Below, piece by piece: positions 34,061 to 42,266 of a stretch of DNA of 64,000 nt. A program made the translations under genes and the position numbers. The stretch's first letter is position 1, and every line of letters starts with the position of its first letter. The stretch comes from Streptomyces spinosus (GTDB lineage Bacteria; Actinomycetota; Actinomycetes; Streptomycetales; Streptomycetaceae), in NCBI RefSeq assembly GCF_020400655.1, contig NZ_JAINRC010000011.1, positions 248,001 through 312,000 of the forward strand, written 5' to 3'. Under the pieces are notes generated by a model. The model was not told the origin of the DNA. It searched no databases and saw only the letters and a program-made list of their open reading frames with translations.

Positions 34061-34867
34061 CGGTACGGCGTCCGCGTCCTCCACCGGTCGCGCCGCACCG
34101 ATGAACTCCCGTACCGCCGCACCGTGTTCCACCCGCGCCGGAAAGACGTCCGCCGCGGCTCGCCGGGCCGTCGTCGCGGTGTCCAGCGGCCGGTGCGAGG
34201 CGACGACCACCCCGTTCCCGAACCGCCGCCCGCGCAGCACGGCCGGCTCCGCGATCAGCGCCAGCTCCTCGAACACGGACGCCAGCGCGGCCAGTTGGGA
34301 CCGCAGGAACGCGAACGGCGCCGCGTCCGCGAGGTTGGCCAGGTACACCCCGTCGGCCCGCAGCACCCGCTCGGCCTCACGGACGTAGGCGAGCGTGGTC
34401 AGGTGCGCCGGCACCCGGGACCCGCCGAACACGTCGGCGACCAGCACGTCGGCGTGGTCGTCCGGCGCGCCCTCCAGCCAGGCCCGGGCATCGGCCGCGT
34501 GCAGCGTGATGCCCGAGCCCTCCGGCAGCGGCAGCCGCTCGGTGACCAGCTCCAGCAGGCCCCGGTCGGCCTCGACGACGTCCTGCCGGGAGCCGGGGCG
34601 GGTGGCGGCGAGGTAGCGGGGAAGCGTGAGCGCTCCCCCGCCCAGGTGCACCGCGTCCACCGCCCGCCCGGCCTCGGCCACGGTGTCCAGGACGTACCCC
34701 AGCCGCCGCGCGTACTCGAACTCCAGGTACTCCGGGTCGTCGAGGTCGACGTACGACTGCGGCGCCCCGTCGACCGTGAGCAGCCAGGCCCGCTCACGGT
34801 CGACGTCGGGCATCAGCTTGGCGGTGCCGTGATCGGTGGTGCGGGTGACGGGTATCGATGCGTTCAC
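34022..34867 (-). CDS. Spermidine-synthase-like class I methyltransferase-fold protein
   Basis: A 281-residue protein of the spermidine synthase/SpeE-like superfamily: AVHLGGGALTLPRYLA is the glycine-rich cofactor loop (motif I, residues ~70-85), VVEADRGLLELV the acidic strand end, and HAADARAWL motif II with VLVADVFGG as the catalytic-region DxF. True polyamine-synthase residues for putrescine binding are not convincingly present, so function is open. GTG 34867 with GACAAT (34874-34879) upstream suggests a leaderless mRNA. Its 3' end was the donor of the MFS-tail repeats. Confidence 0.8.
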   Translation of the reverse strand: MNASIPVTRTTDHGTAKLMPDVDRERAWLLTVDGAPQSYVDLDDPEYLEFEYARRLGYVLDTVAEAGRAVDAVHLGGGALTLPRYLAATRPGSRQDVVEADRGLLELVTERLPLPEGSGITLHAADARAWLEGAPDDHADVLVADVFGGSRVPAHLTTLAYVREAERVLRADGVYLANLADAAPFAFLRSQLAALASVFEELALIAEPAVLRGRRFGNGVVVASHRPLDTATTARRAAADVFPARVEHGAAVREFIGAARPVEDADAVPSPEPPDGAFGIG

Positions 34868-34899
34868 CCGACCATTGTCGGCGCCGCGTCCCCGGCCCC

Positions 34900-36069
34900 T
34901 CACCCCACGGCGACGACCGTCCCCGCTCCCACGGTCCGTCCGCCCTCACGGATCGCGAAGCCGAGCCCCGGCTCCAACGGCACCTCCCGTCCCAGCTCGA
35001 CGCTCATCCCGACCGTGTCCCCGGGCCGGGCCACGGCCACCTCGCCGAGGTCCACGGAGCCCACGACGTCCGCCGTCCTGATGTAGAACTGCGGGCGGTA
35101 CCCGCTGACGACCGGCGTCGTGCGGCCCCCCTCACGCGCGGACAGCACGTACACCCGCGCCGTGAACCGCCGGCTCGGCGCCACGCTGCCAGGCGCCGCG
35201 ACTACGTGCCCGCGCCGGACGGCGTCCCGGGGCACCCCGCGCAGCAGCAGCGCCACGTTGTCGCCGGCCTGCGCCTCCTTCATCGGCTTGCCGAAGGTCT
35301 CGATGCCGGTGACCACGGTCTCGGTGTCCGCGCCCAGCACCGTCACCCGCTCGCCCAGCCGGAGGGTCCCGCGCTCCACGGCCCCGGTCACGACCGTGCC
35401 GCGCCCGGTGATGGTCAGCACGTTCTCGACCGGCAGCAGGAACGGCGCGTCCAGGTACCGCTCCGGCACCGGCACGTAGGTGTCCACCGCGTCGAGCAGC
35501 GCCTCGACGGACGCCGTCCAGCGCGGGTCGCCCTCCAGGGCCCTCAGCCCGGAGACGCGCACGACGGGTACGGCCTCGCCCGGGTACCCCTGGGCGGTGA
35601 GCAGGTCGCGGACCTCCAGTTCGACCAGGTCGGTCAGCTCCTCGTCGCCCGCGTCGGCCTTGTTCAGCGCGACCACGATGTGGTCGACGCCGACCTGCCG
35701 GGCGAGCAGGACGTGTTCGGCGGTCTGCGGCATGATCCCGTCGAGCGCGGAGACGACCAGGACGGCCCCGTCGAGCTGGGCGGCGCCGGTGACCATGTTC
35801 TTCACGTAGTCGGCGTGGCCCGGCATGTCGACGTGGGCGTAGTGCCGGGTGTCGGTCTCGTACTCGACGTGGGCGATGTTGATGGTGATGCCGCGGGCGG
35901 CCTCCTCCGGGGCCCGGTCGATGCGGTCGAACGGGACGAAGGTGCCGCTGCCGCGCTCCGCGAGGACCTTGGTGATGGCGGCGGTCAGGGTGGTCTTGCC
36001 GTGGTCGACGTGACCCATGGTGCCGATGTTCAGGTGCGGCTTGGTGCGCACGTAGGCCGTTTTGGACAT
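34900..36069 (-). CDS. tuf3: Divergent elongation factor Tu (EF-Tu3 type)
   Basis: A 389-residue EF-Tu. G1 is GHVDHGKT (19-26), G2 the RGITINIAHVEYET region, G3 DMPGH, and G4 NKAD (canonical NKCD has Cys). Domains II and III are present, including the GRGTVVTGAVERG and GGRTVGAGTVVAV motifs. It is shorter and more divergent than a housekeeping EF-Tu, and lacks neighbouring fusA/rps genes, so it is the second (tuf3) copy known in streptomycetes. From memory, the S. coelicolor homologue is SCO1321 and is regulated under stringent conditions; I infer a stress or stationary-phase role. Confidence 0.92.
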   Translation of the reverse strand: MSKTAYVRTKPHLNIGTMGHVDHGKTTLTAAITKVLAERGSGTFVPFDRIDRAPEEAARGITINIAHVEYETDTRHYAHVDMPGHADYVKNMVTGAAQLDGAVLVVSALDGIMPQTAEHVLLARQVGVDHIVVALNKADAGDEELTDLVELEVRDLLTAQGYPGEAVPVVRVSGLRALEGDPRWTASVEALLDAVDTYVPVPERYLDAPFLLPVENVLTITGRGTVVTGAVERGTLRLGERVTVLGADTETVVTGIETFGKPMKEAQAGDNVALLLRGVPRDAVRRGHVVAAPGSVAPSRRFTARVYVLSAREGGRTTPVVSGYRPQFYIRTADVVGSVDLGEVAVARPGDTVGMSVELGREVPLEPGLGFAIREGGRTVGAGTVVAVG

Positions 36070-36445
36070 GGCTGTACCTCGAAGCCTCTCAGCCGTGACA
36101 GAAGACGCGGGACCCCCGGGGACCGGCCGACCCTCCCCCTGCGGGGTCCGCCGGACGATCCGGGGAGGGTCAGCTTCGGGCGCCGTCGACGGCGGCCGCG
36201 AGGTGCGGGACGGCAGCCTTCGGAGCGTCCGCGACGGCGGATGCTGCGACGTGGAAGGCGTACCGGAACATGCCGTCGATCATCGCCGACCGCACGTGCG
36301 GCGTCGAATGGTTTTCGGGGCTCGTTCGCTCCCGCGAGTCCGATGGTCGGTACATCGATCCTTCACGGCGTGGCTTGCGACCCCCTCCGTACGGGCGTTC
36401 CCTGGAAGACAGGGGGAGGTGACGCTCGACGCGGAGGTGACAGAC
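36070..36445. other. Intergenic region between tuf3 and the alcohol dehydrogenase
   Basis: 376 bp with no supported gene. The divergent genes' promoters should be here. An in-frame upstream extension of the ADH (from about 36062) reads through it but has no family similarity or ribosome site, so I treat it as non-coding. Codon composition is biased, but no motif stands out. Confidence 0.5.
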
Positions 36446-37597
36446 GTGAAAGCCGTCGTCTACGAAAAGCCCTTCAACGTGGTGGTGAAGGAGGTCCAGG
36501 ACCCTCGGATCCAGCACCCCAACGACGTCCTCGTACGGGTCACGTCGACCGCCATCTGCGGGTCGGACCTGCACATGTACGAGGGCCGCACGGCGGCCGA
36601 GGCGGGCATCGTCTTCGGACACGAGAACCTGGGCATCGTCGAGGAGGTCGGCGACGGGGTGACCTCCCTGTCCGAGGGTGACCGCGTCGTGATGCCCTTC
36701 AACGTCGCCTGCGGGTTCTGCAAGAACTGTCTCGCCGGGAAGACCGGGTTCTGCCTGACGGTCAACCCCGGATTCGCCGGCGGGGCCTACGGCTACGTGG
36801 CGATGGGGCCGTTCACCGGCGGGCAGGCCGAGCTGCTGCGGGTGCCGTACGCCGACTTCAACTGCCTGAAGCTGCCGCCGGGCGAGGAGTTCGAGACGGA
36901 CTTCGTGCTGCTCGCGGACATCTTCCCGACCGGCTATCACGGTTGCGAACTCGCCCAGGTGTCCCCCGGTGAGTCCGTGGCCGTCTACGGTGCCGGACCG
37001 GTGGGCCTGATGGCCGCCTACTCGGCGCTGCTGCGCGGTGCGGCGAAGGTCTTCTCCGTCGACCGGGTGCCCGAGCGGCTGGCCAAGGCGGAGGAGATGG
37101 GAGCCATCCCCATCGACTTCACCCAGGGCGACCCGGCGGAGCAGATCAGGGAACAGACCGGGGGTGAGGGCACCGACAAGGGCGTCGACGCCGTCGGCTA
37201 CCAGGCCCAGAGCCACGACGCCAGCCACGAGGAACCCGCCATCGTCCTCAACGAGTTGGTCGAGACGGTACGGCCGACGGGCATGCTCGGCGTACCGGGT
37301 CTGTACGTGCCCTCGGACCCCGGCGGCCCGGACGAGCACGCCAAGAAGGGCCAGCTGCTGGTCTCCATCGGCCGGATGTTCGAGAAGGGCCAGCAGATGG
37401 GCACCGGTCAGTGCAACGTCAAGCGGTACAACCGCCAGCTGCGCGACATGATCATCGCCGGGCGGGCCAAGCCCAGTTTCGTGGTCTCCCACGAGCTGCC
37501 GCTGGACCAGGCACCGCAGGCGTACGAGAAGTTCGACAAGCGGATCGAGGGCTACACCAAGGTGGTCCTGCACCCCGGTCACGCCCTGGCCGCATGA
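36446..37597 (+). CDS. Zinc-dependent alcohol dehydrogenase, glutathione-independent formaldehyde-dehydrogenase type
   Basis: A 383-residue MDR enzyme: catalytic-zinc residues Cys38 (CGSDLHMYEGR) and His59-Glu60 (GHENLG), the structural zinc lobe with CGFCKNCLAGKTGFC-like spacing, and NAD-binding YGAGPVGLMAAY near residue 178. The long form and GSDLHMYEGR match the PFDH-type group that disproportionates or oxidises formaldehyde/aldehydes with NAD. GTG 36446 follows GGAGGTG. A strong hairpin follows the stop. Confidence 0.9.
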   Translation: MKAVVYEKPFNVVVKEVQDPRIQHPNDVLVRVTSTAICGSDLHMYEGRTAAEAGIVFGHENLGIVEEVGDGVTSLSEGDRVVMPFNVACGFCKNCLAGKTGFCLTVNPGFAGGAYGYVAMGPFTGGQAELLRVPYADFNCLKLPPGEEFETDFVLLADIFPTGYHGCELAQVSPGESVAVYGAGPVGLMAAYSALLRGAAKVFSVDRVPERLAKAEEMGAIPIDFTQGDPAEQIREQTGGEGTDKGVDAVGYQAQSHDASHEEPAIVLNELVETVRPTGMLGVPGLYVPSDPGGPDEHAKKGQLLVSIGRMFEKGQQMGTGQCNVKRYNRQLRDMIIAGRAKPSFVVSHELPLDQAPQAYEKFDKRIEGYTKVVLHPGHALAA

Positions 37598-37653
37598 CGC
37601 ACGCGGTCGGGCTCACCGCGTGAGGTCCGGGCGTCCTCGCCCGCGTGAGACAC

Positions 37654-37682
37654 GGGTCCAGGCGTTCCGAACGCCTGGACCC
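37654..37682. terminator. Perfect hairpin terminator after the ADH gene
   Basis: GGGTCCAGGCGTT (37654-37666) and AACGCCTGGACCC (37670-37682) are exact complements with a 3-nt loop; it is followed by a pyrimidine-rich TTCTCGTT. It separates the ADH from the TVP38 gene. Confidence 0.85.
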
Positions 37683-37783
37683 CTTCTCGTTCACCCCTCC
37701 GTCGCCGGCGTCCCGGGGAGCGCCGGTGCCCTGCTGTGACGGTCCCGGGACACGGCTGACGGCGATCACACACGTTCGTCGGC

Positions 37784-37789
37784 TAATGT
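37784..37789 (+). promoter_or_regulatory. Candidate -10 box for the TVP38 gene
   Basis: TAATGT sits 6 nt before ATG 37796, consistent with a leaderless mRNA. No clear -35 at the right distance. Confidence 0.35.
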
Positions 37790-37795
37790 CATCGG

Positions 37796-38563
37796 ATGCT
37801 CGATGCCAACCGCTCTGGCACCGCCACGGCCTCTCCCCGGGCCGCCGCCCAGGAGCTCGCCGTCCCCGTTCTCCCCCTGCGCCCCGCGGGGTTGGCCGCC
37901 CGCTGCACCCGCGCGCTGCTGTCCCCGTACGCGCGGCTGTCGCTGTTGGTCGCCCTGCTCGTGGGTGCCGCCGCGTGCGTGCTGCTCTTCGAGCCGCAGC
38001 GGCTGCTGACGCACGGCTGGCCGCCACAGCTCGGCGGGGCCGCGGCGGCCGTCGTGTTCGCGGCGGCGTACGGGCTGTGCACCGTGGCGTTCGTGCCGCG
38101 CCCCCTGCTGAACCTGGCCGCCGGCGCGCTGTTCGGCTCGCAGCTCGGGCTGGCGACCGCGCTGACGGGCACGGTGCTCGGGGCCGGGGTGGCCTTCGGG
38201 CTGGGCCGGCTGCTCGGACAGGACGCGCTGCGCCCGCTGCTGCGGGGACGCTGGCTGCGCGCGGCCGACGGTCAGCTCAGCCGGCACGGGTTCCGGTCCA
38301 TGCTGGCCCTGCGGCTCTTCCCGGGGGTGCCGTTCTGGGCGGCGAACTACTGCGCGGCCGTCTCCCGCATGGGCTGGCTGCCCTTCCTGCTGGCCACCGG
38401 TCTGGGCTCGGTCCCCAACACCGCCGCCTACGCCGTCGCCGGCGCCCGCGCCTCGGCACCGACCTCCCCGGCCTTCCTGATCGCGATGGCCTGCATCGCC
38501 GTACCGGCGCTGGCGGGCACGGTGGTCGCCTGGCGCAAGCGCCACCAGTTGCGCGGCCGGTGA
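37796..38563 (+). CDS. TVP38/TMEM64-family membrane protein
   Basis: A 255-residue membrane protein with about five helices and the SNARE-associated domain: FVPRPLLNLAAGALFGSQLGL (re-entrant helix, proline-led) and MLALRLFPGVPFWAANYCAAVSRM (R-x3-P motif) are typical of TVP38/DedA-like scramblase-fold proteins. Function may involve lipid handling. The start follows a TAATGT box; no Shine-Dalgarno. Confidence 0.9.
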   Translation: MLDANRSGTATASPRAAAQELAVPVLPLRPAGLAARCTRALLSPYARLSLLVALLVGAAACVLLFEPQRLLTHGWPPQLGGAAAAVVFAAAYGLCTVAFVPRPLLNLAAGALFGSQLGLATALTGTVLGAGVAFGLGRLLGQDALRPLLRGRWLRAADGQLSRHGFRSMLALRLFPGVPFWAANYCAAVSRMGWLPFLLATGLGSVPNTAAYAVAGARASAPTSPAFLIAMACIAVPALAGTVVAWRKRHQLRGR

Positions 38564-38596
38564 GCGGCGGCGCCCGTCCGCCGGGGAGGGCCTTGC

Positions 38597-39040
38597 ATGT
38601 GGTCCAGCGTCATCGCCGTGGCCGGCACGCTGCTCGGCGGCGCGTTCACCGCACTGCTCCAGTCCCGGCGTGAGCGGGCCGCCCGCGCCGAGCGGCGGGC
38701 CGAGGCCCTGCGCGTGGCGCTGGGCGAACTGGTGGCGGCCCTGGGCGACCACCGGCGAGCCCTGTGGCACCGCGAGGACCTTCGCCTGAGCGGCGCGGGC
38801 CCGGACGCCACCGAGGCGGCACGGGCCGCGTCCCACGCCACCCGCTCCGCCGTCACCGCTCCCTTGGTCACGGTTTCCGTTATCGAACCGTCGCTGGCGC
38901 CGGCGGCCCCCCAGGCGGCCCTGGCCGCGTTCGGCCTGCGCGGCGCCGCCGACCACACCGTGCTGGCCGCGCGCCGGGAGGCGGCCATCGCCGCGACGGA
39001 CGAGCTGGTGGCCGCCGCCGGGCGGACCATGGCCTGGTGA
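38597..39040 (+). CDS. Small membrane-anchored hypothetical protein
   Basis: A 147-residue protein: one N-terminal hydrophobic helix (VIAVAGTLLGGAFTALL, residues ~5-21) followed by an Arg/Ala/Glu-rich coiled-coil-like soluble part with no recognised motif. The pattern (short anchor then amphipathic helices) recurs at 60632-61195 in this window. ATG 38597 has GGAGGG upstream. Function unknown. Confidence 0.75.
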   Translation: MWSSVIAVAGTLLGGAFTALLQSRRERAARAERRAEALRVALGELVAALGDHRRALWHREDLRLSGAGPDATEAARAASHATRSAVTAPLVTVSVIEPSLAPAAPQAALAAFGLRGAADHTVLAARREAAIAATDELVAAAGRTMAW

Positions 39041-39092
39041 CCGGCGGCCCGGCGCCGTCCCGGCCGGTCGGGTCCCCTGCCGGAACCCTGGC

Positions 39093-40262
39093 TCAGACGC
39101 CTTCGAGGATCATCGCGTTGGCGAGCCCGCCCGCCTCGCACATGGTCTGCAGGGCGTAGCGGGCGCCGCGTTCGCGCATGGCGTGGACCAGGGTCGTGGT
39201 CAGGCGGGTGCCGCTGGCGCCGAGGGGGTGGCCGAGGGCGATGGCGCCGCCGTGCACGTTGACCTTGGCGAGGTCGGCGCCGGTCTCCTGCTGCCAGGCG
39301 AGCACTACGCTGGAGAACGCCTCGTTGACCTCGAACAGGTCGATGTCGTCCAGCTTCAGTCCCGCCCGGCGCAGCACCTTCTCGGTGGCCGGGACGACCC
39401 CGGTGAGCATGAGCAGCGGGTCGGATCCGGTCACGGCGAAGCTGTGGAGGCGGGCCAGCGGGCGCAGGCCGAGCCGGGCAGCGGTGTCGCTGGAGGTGAT
39501 CAGGACCGCCGAGGCGCCGTCATTGACGGGGCTCGCGTTGCCCGCGGTGACGTTCCACTCGATCTGCGGGAAGCGCTCGGCGAAGCCGGGGTCGTAGTAG
39601 GCGGGCTTGAGCCCGGCGAGGATCTCGACGGTGCTGTCCGGGCGGACGCACTCGTCGCGGGCGACGCCGTCGAGCGGGGCGACCTCGGCGTCGAAGAGTC
39701 CGGCCCGCCAGGCCGCGGCGGCCTTGTGGTGCGAGGAGACCGCGAACTCGTCCATCCGCGCGCGCGTGAGGGACCACTTGGCGGCGATGAGTTCGGCGCT
39801 GATCCCCTGCGGGACCAGGCCGTCCGGGTAGCGCTCGGCGACCCCGGGCCCGAACGGGTCCTTGCCGGCGGGCACGTTGGACCACATCGGCACCCGGCTC
39901 ATCGACTCCACACCGCAGGCGACCACGAGGTCGTACGCGCCCGAGAGCACGCCCTGCGCGGCGAAGTGGACGGCCTGCTGTGAGGAGCCGCACTGGCGGT
40001 CGACGGTGGTCGCCGGGACGGACTCGGGCAGGCCGGCGGCGAGCACGGCGTACCGGGTGGTGTTCATGGCCTGCTCGCCGACCTGGTCGACGCTGCCGCC
40101 GATCACGTCGTCGATCAGCGCCGGGTCGACGCCGGAGCGCTCGACCAGGGTGCGCAGGGTGTGGGCGAGGAGTTGCACGGGGTGGACGTGGGCGAGGGAG
40201 CCGTTCGGCTTGCCCTTGCCGACGGGGGTGCGTACGGCTTCGACGATGACCGCGTCTCGCAT
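39093..40262 (-). CDS. Thiolase (acetyl-CoA acetyltransferase)
   Basis: A 389-residue thiolase. The nucleophile Cys lies in RQCGSSQQAVHFAAQG (near residue 89); the C-terminal NVHGGAIALGHPLGASG and LQTMCEAGGLANAMILE carry the catalytic His and second Cys. It joins or cleaves acyl-CoA with CoA, in fatty-acid degradation or acetoacetyl-CoA formation. It is divergent from the HxlR regulator, which may control it. Confidence 0.95.
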   Translation of the reverse strand: MRDAVIVEAVRTPVGKGKPNGSLAHVHPVQLLAHTLRTLVERSGVDPALIDDVIGGSVDQVGEQAMNTTRYAVLAAGLPESVPATTVDRQCGSSQQAVHFAAQGVLSGAYDLVVACGVESMSRVPMWSNVPAGKDPFGPGVAERYPDGLVPQGISAELIAAKWSLTRARMDEFAVSSHHKAAAAWRAGLFDAEVAPLDGVARDECVRPDSTVEILAGLKPAYYDPGFAERFPQIEWNVTAGNASPVNDGASAVLITSSDTAARLGLRPLARLHSFAVTGSDPLLMLTGVVPATEKVLRRAGLKLDDIDLFEVNEAFSSVVLAWQQETGADLAKVNVHGGAIALGHPLGASGTRLTTTLVHAMRERGARYALQTMCEAGGLANAMILEGV

Positions 40263-40355
40263 GGCGCCGGCCTCCAGCTTGATCGGACGAGCTACCGGTG
40301 AGTAGGAAATCTGAACTCACCATAGCCCCTGGAGTTGGAAATTCAAACCCTCCTC

Positions 40356-40361
40356 TAGACT
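40356..40361 (+). promoter_or_regulatory. Candidate -10 box for the HxlR gene
   Basis: TAGACT lies 7 nt before ATG 40369, supporting a leaderless start. A weak GAGTTG is 18 bp upstream. Confidence 0.35.
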
Positions 40362-40368
40362 GGGGCGC

Positions 40369-40839
40369 ATGGCCGCCACGAAGGACTCGCGCCCCTGCTC
40401 CATCGCCGACGCCCTCGCGGTCGTCGGCGAGAAGTACTCCCTGCTCGTCCTGCGGGAGGTGTGCCTGGGCAACGGCCGCTTCGACCAGCTCGTGCGCAAC
40501 ATCGGCGCCCCGCGCGACATCCTGTCCACCCGGCTGCGCCGCCTGGTGGAGGCCGGCATCCTCACCAAGCGCCTCTACAGCGAGCGCCCCCAGCGCTTCG
40601 AGTACCGGCCCACGCAGGCCGGGCTCGAGCTGGAGCCCGTCCTGATGACCCTCAAGGAGTGGGGCGACCGACACCTTCGCAAGGGCGTCGATCTGCCCAT
40701 GGTCGTCGAGCACAGCTGCGGCGAGGAACTGGTGCCGGTGGTCACCTGCCGGGCCTGCGGCGATCCCGTGCGCCACGAGGACCTGACGGCCCGTCCGCAG
40801 ACCCCGGGCTGGACCGTCACCGGGCCGTCGGCCGCCTAG
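40369..40839 (+). CDS. HxlR-family winged-helix regulator
   Basis: A 156-residue HxlR-type regulator: CSIADALAVVGEKYSLLVLREVCLGNGRF opens the domain with the conserved N-terminal Cys, then the recognition segment RDILSTRLRRLVEAGIL and wing (YSERPQRFEYRPTQAG). The C-terminus adds CRACGDP, so Cys-based redox sensing is possible. It probably regulates the divergent thiolase gene. Confidence 0.92.
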   Translation: MAATKDSRPCSIADALAVVGEKYSLLVLREVCLGNGRFDQLVRNIGAPRDILSTRLRRLVEAGILTKRLYSERPQRFEYRPTQAGLELEPVLMTLKEWGDRHLRKGVDLPMVVEHSCGEELVPVVTCRACGDPVRHEDLTARPQTPGWTVTGPSAA

Positions 40840-40957
40840 GGTCCCGTTCGGCAGCCTCCGGGAGGGACCTCGCCGCCGCGCTGCCGGCGGGGCCCGCTAC
40901 GCTTCCTCCGTCACATGATCACCTCATCATCCCTCAGCGCTTGGACGCCATACCTTC

Positions 40958-41833
40958 ATGTCTTGGTTTGAATCCCTCGTCCTCGGACTCGTCCAGGGGC
41001 TGACCGAGTTCCTGCCCGTCTCCTCCAGCGCGCACCTGCGGCTGACCGCGGCGTTCTCGGGCTGGAAGGACCCGGGGGCGGCCTTCACGGCCATCACGCA
41101 GATCGGCACGGAGACCGCGGTCCTCATCTACTTCCGCAAGGACATCGGCAGGATCGTCTCCGCCTGGTTCCGCTCGCTGTTCGACAAGGCGATGCGGCGC
41201 GACCACGACGCGCAGATGGGCTGGCTGGTGATCGTCGGCTCCATCCCGATCGGGCTGCTCGGCGTGACACTGAAGGACCAGATCGAGGGGCCGTTCCGCG
41301 ATCTGCGGATCACCGCCACCATGCTCATCGTCGTCGGCGTGATCATCGGCATCGCCGACCGGCTGGCGGCCCGCGACGAGACCGGTGGCCGGCACCGCGC
41401 GCCCAAGCAGCGCAAGACGCTGGAGAACCTCGGTGTCAAGGACGGCCTGATCTTCGGCCTCTGCCAGGCCTGCGCCCTCATCCCCGGCGTCTCCCGCTCC
41501 GGCGCGACCATCAGCGGCGGCCTGTTCATGGGCTACCGGCGCGAGGCCGCGGCCCGCTACTCCTTCCTGCTCGCCATCCCGGCCGTCCTCGCCTCCGGCG
41601 CCTTCGAGGTGAAGGACTCGCTGGGCGAGGGCCACGTGGACTGGCCGCCCACCCTGTTCGCGACGGTGATCGCGTTCGCCTCGGGATACGCCGTCATCGC
41701 GTGGTTCATGAAGTGGATCTCCAACAAGAGCTTCATGCCGTTCGTCTGGTACCGCGTCGCCCTCGGCGTCGTGATCATCGCCCTGGTCAGCGCCGGCGTG
41801 CTCAGCCCGCACGCGGCGGAGCCGGCGGGCTGA
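40958..41833 (+). CDS. uppP: Undecaprenyl-diphosphatase UppP (bacitracin-resistance type)
   Basis: A 291-residue integral membrane phosphatase: motif 1 LTEFLPVSSSAHL (residues ~15-27) and motif 2 IPGVSRSGATISGG (~170-183) with the SGATxS Ser/Arg residues identify BacA/UppP. Eight or so transmembrane helices. It recycles the C55 carrier lipid for cell-wall synthesis and its excess confers bacitracin tolerance. It is preceded by a 118-bp gap; its start ATG 40958 has a weak ribosome site. Confidence 0.96.
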   Translation: MSWFESLVLGLVQGLTEFLPVSSSAHLRLTAAFSGWKDPGAAFTAITQIGTETAVLIYFRKDIGRIVSAWFRSLFDKAMRRDHDAQMGWLVIVGSIPIGLLGVTLKDQIEGPFRDLRITATMLIVVGVIIGIADRLAARDETGGRHRAPKQRKTLENLGVKDGLIFGLCQACALIPGVSRSGATISGGLFMGYRREAAARYSFLLAIPAVLASGAFEVKDSLGEGHVDWPPTLFATVIAFASGYAVIAWFMKWISNKSFMPFVWYRVALGVVIIALVSAGVLSPHAAEPAG

Positions 41834-42016
41834 TCCGACCGGCCCACCCTCTCTGTTTCGGACATCTTCGCGCCCGCGGCGGCCCGCCCACGACCTGGGC
41901 AACGCCCCGCGGGCGCCGCCCTGTTCGCCGCCACGGACGGATGACCGGCCGCGGCCGGTGACCAACCCCATACCTTCTGCGTAGCCACCCGGTAGCGCAC
42001 GGTCAGCCCTTGCCCC

Positions 42017-42022
42017 TAGGCT
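42017..42022 (+). promoter_or_regulatory. Candidate -10 box of the 59-aa protein gene
   Basis: TAGGCT is 7 nt before ATG 42030 and there is no Shine-Dalgarno, suggesting leaderless expression. Confidence 0.35.
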
Positions 42023-42029
42023 GGTCGCC

Positions 42030-42209
42030 ATGTCCCCCGAATCCCCGCCCCCTGGTTCCGTGCGCTCCGCTGCCGAGGTGAACGAGCAGATCCGGGCGCT
42101 GTGGCTGCGTGCGGGCGGCACCCTGTCGGCCCAGGAGCGCGCGGAGTACGAGCTGTTGGTGATCGAGTGGGCCGAGGCGATCCGCGCTCAGGTCTTCGAG
42201 GCGGCCTGA
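42030..42209 (+). CDS. Small 59-residue acidic helical protein
   Basis: ATG 42030 to TGA 42207-42209. The frame is a Pro/Ser-rich N-tail (15 residues) then two amphipathic helices, SAAEVNEQIRALWLRAGGTL and AQERAEYELLVIEWAEAIRA, with a conserved-looking Trp. It is below a 60-residue limit but shows coding-like GC periodicity, a -10 box at leaderless spacing and defined structure. I recall similar small proteins in Streptomyces but cannot verify. Function unknown; not overlapped by a better ORF. Confidence 0.7.
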   Translation: MSPESPPPGSVRSAAEVNEQIRALWLRAGGTLSAQERAEYELLVIEWAEAIRAQVFEAA

Positions 42210-42266
42210 CCCGGCCCGGCGCGCCCCGACCGGCACCCGCCGTCCCCGCGGACCTCCCACTGCCCC

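Noticed and set aside
36062..36445. N-terminal extension of the alcohol dehydrogenase frame
   Set aside because: No ribosome site and no family similarity; GTG 36446 has GGAGGTG and begins at the conserved domain.
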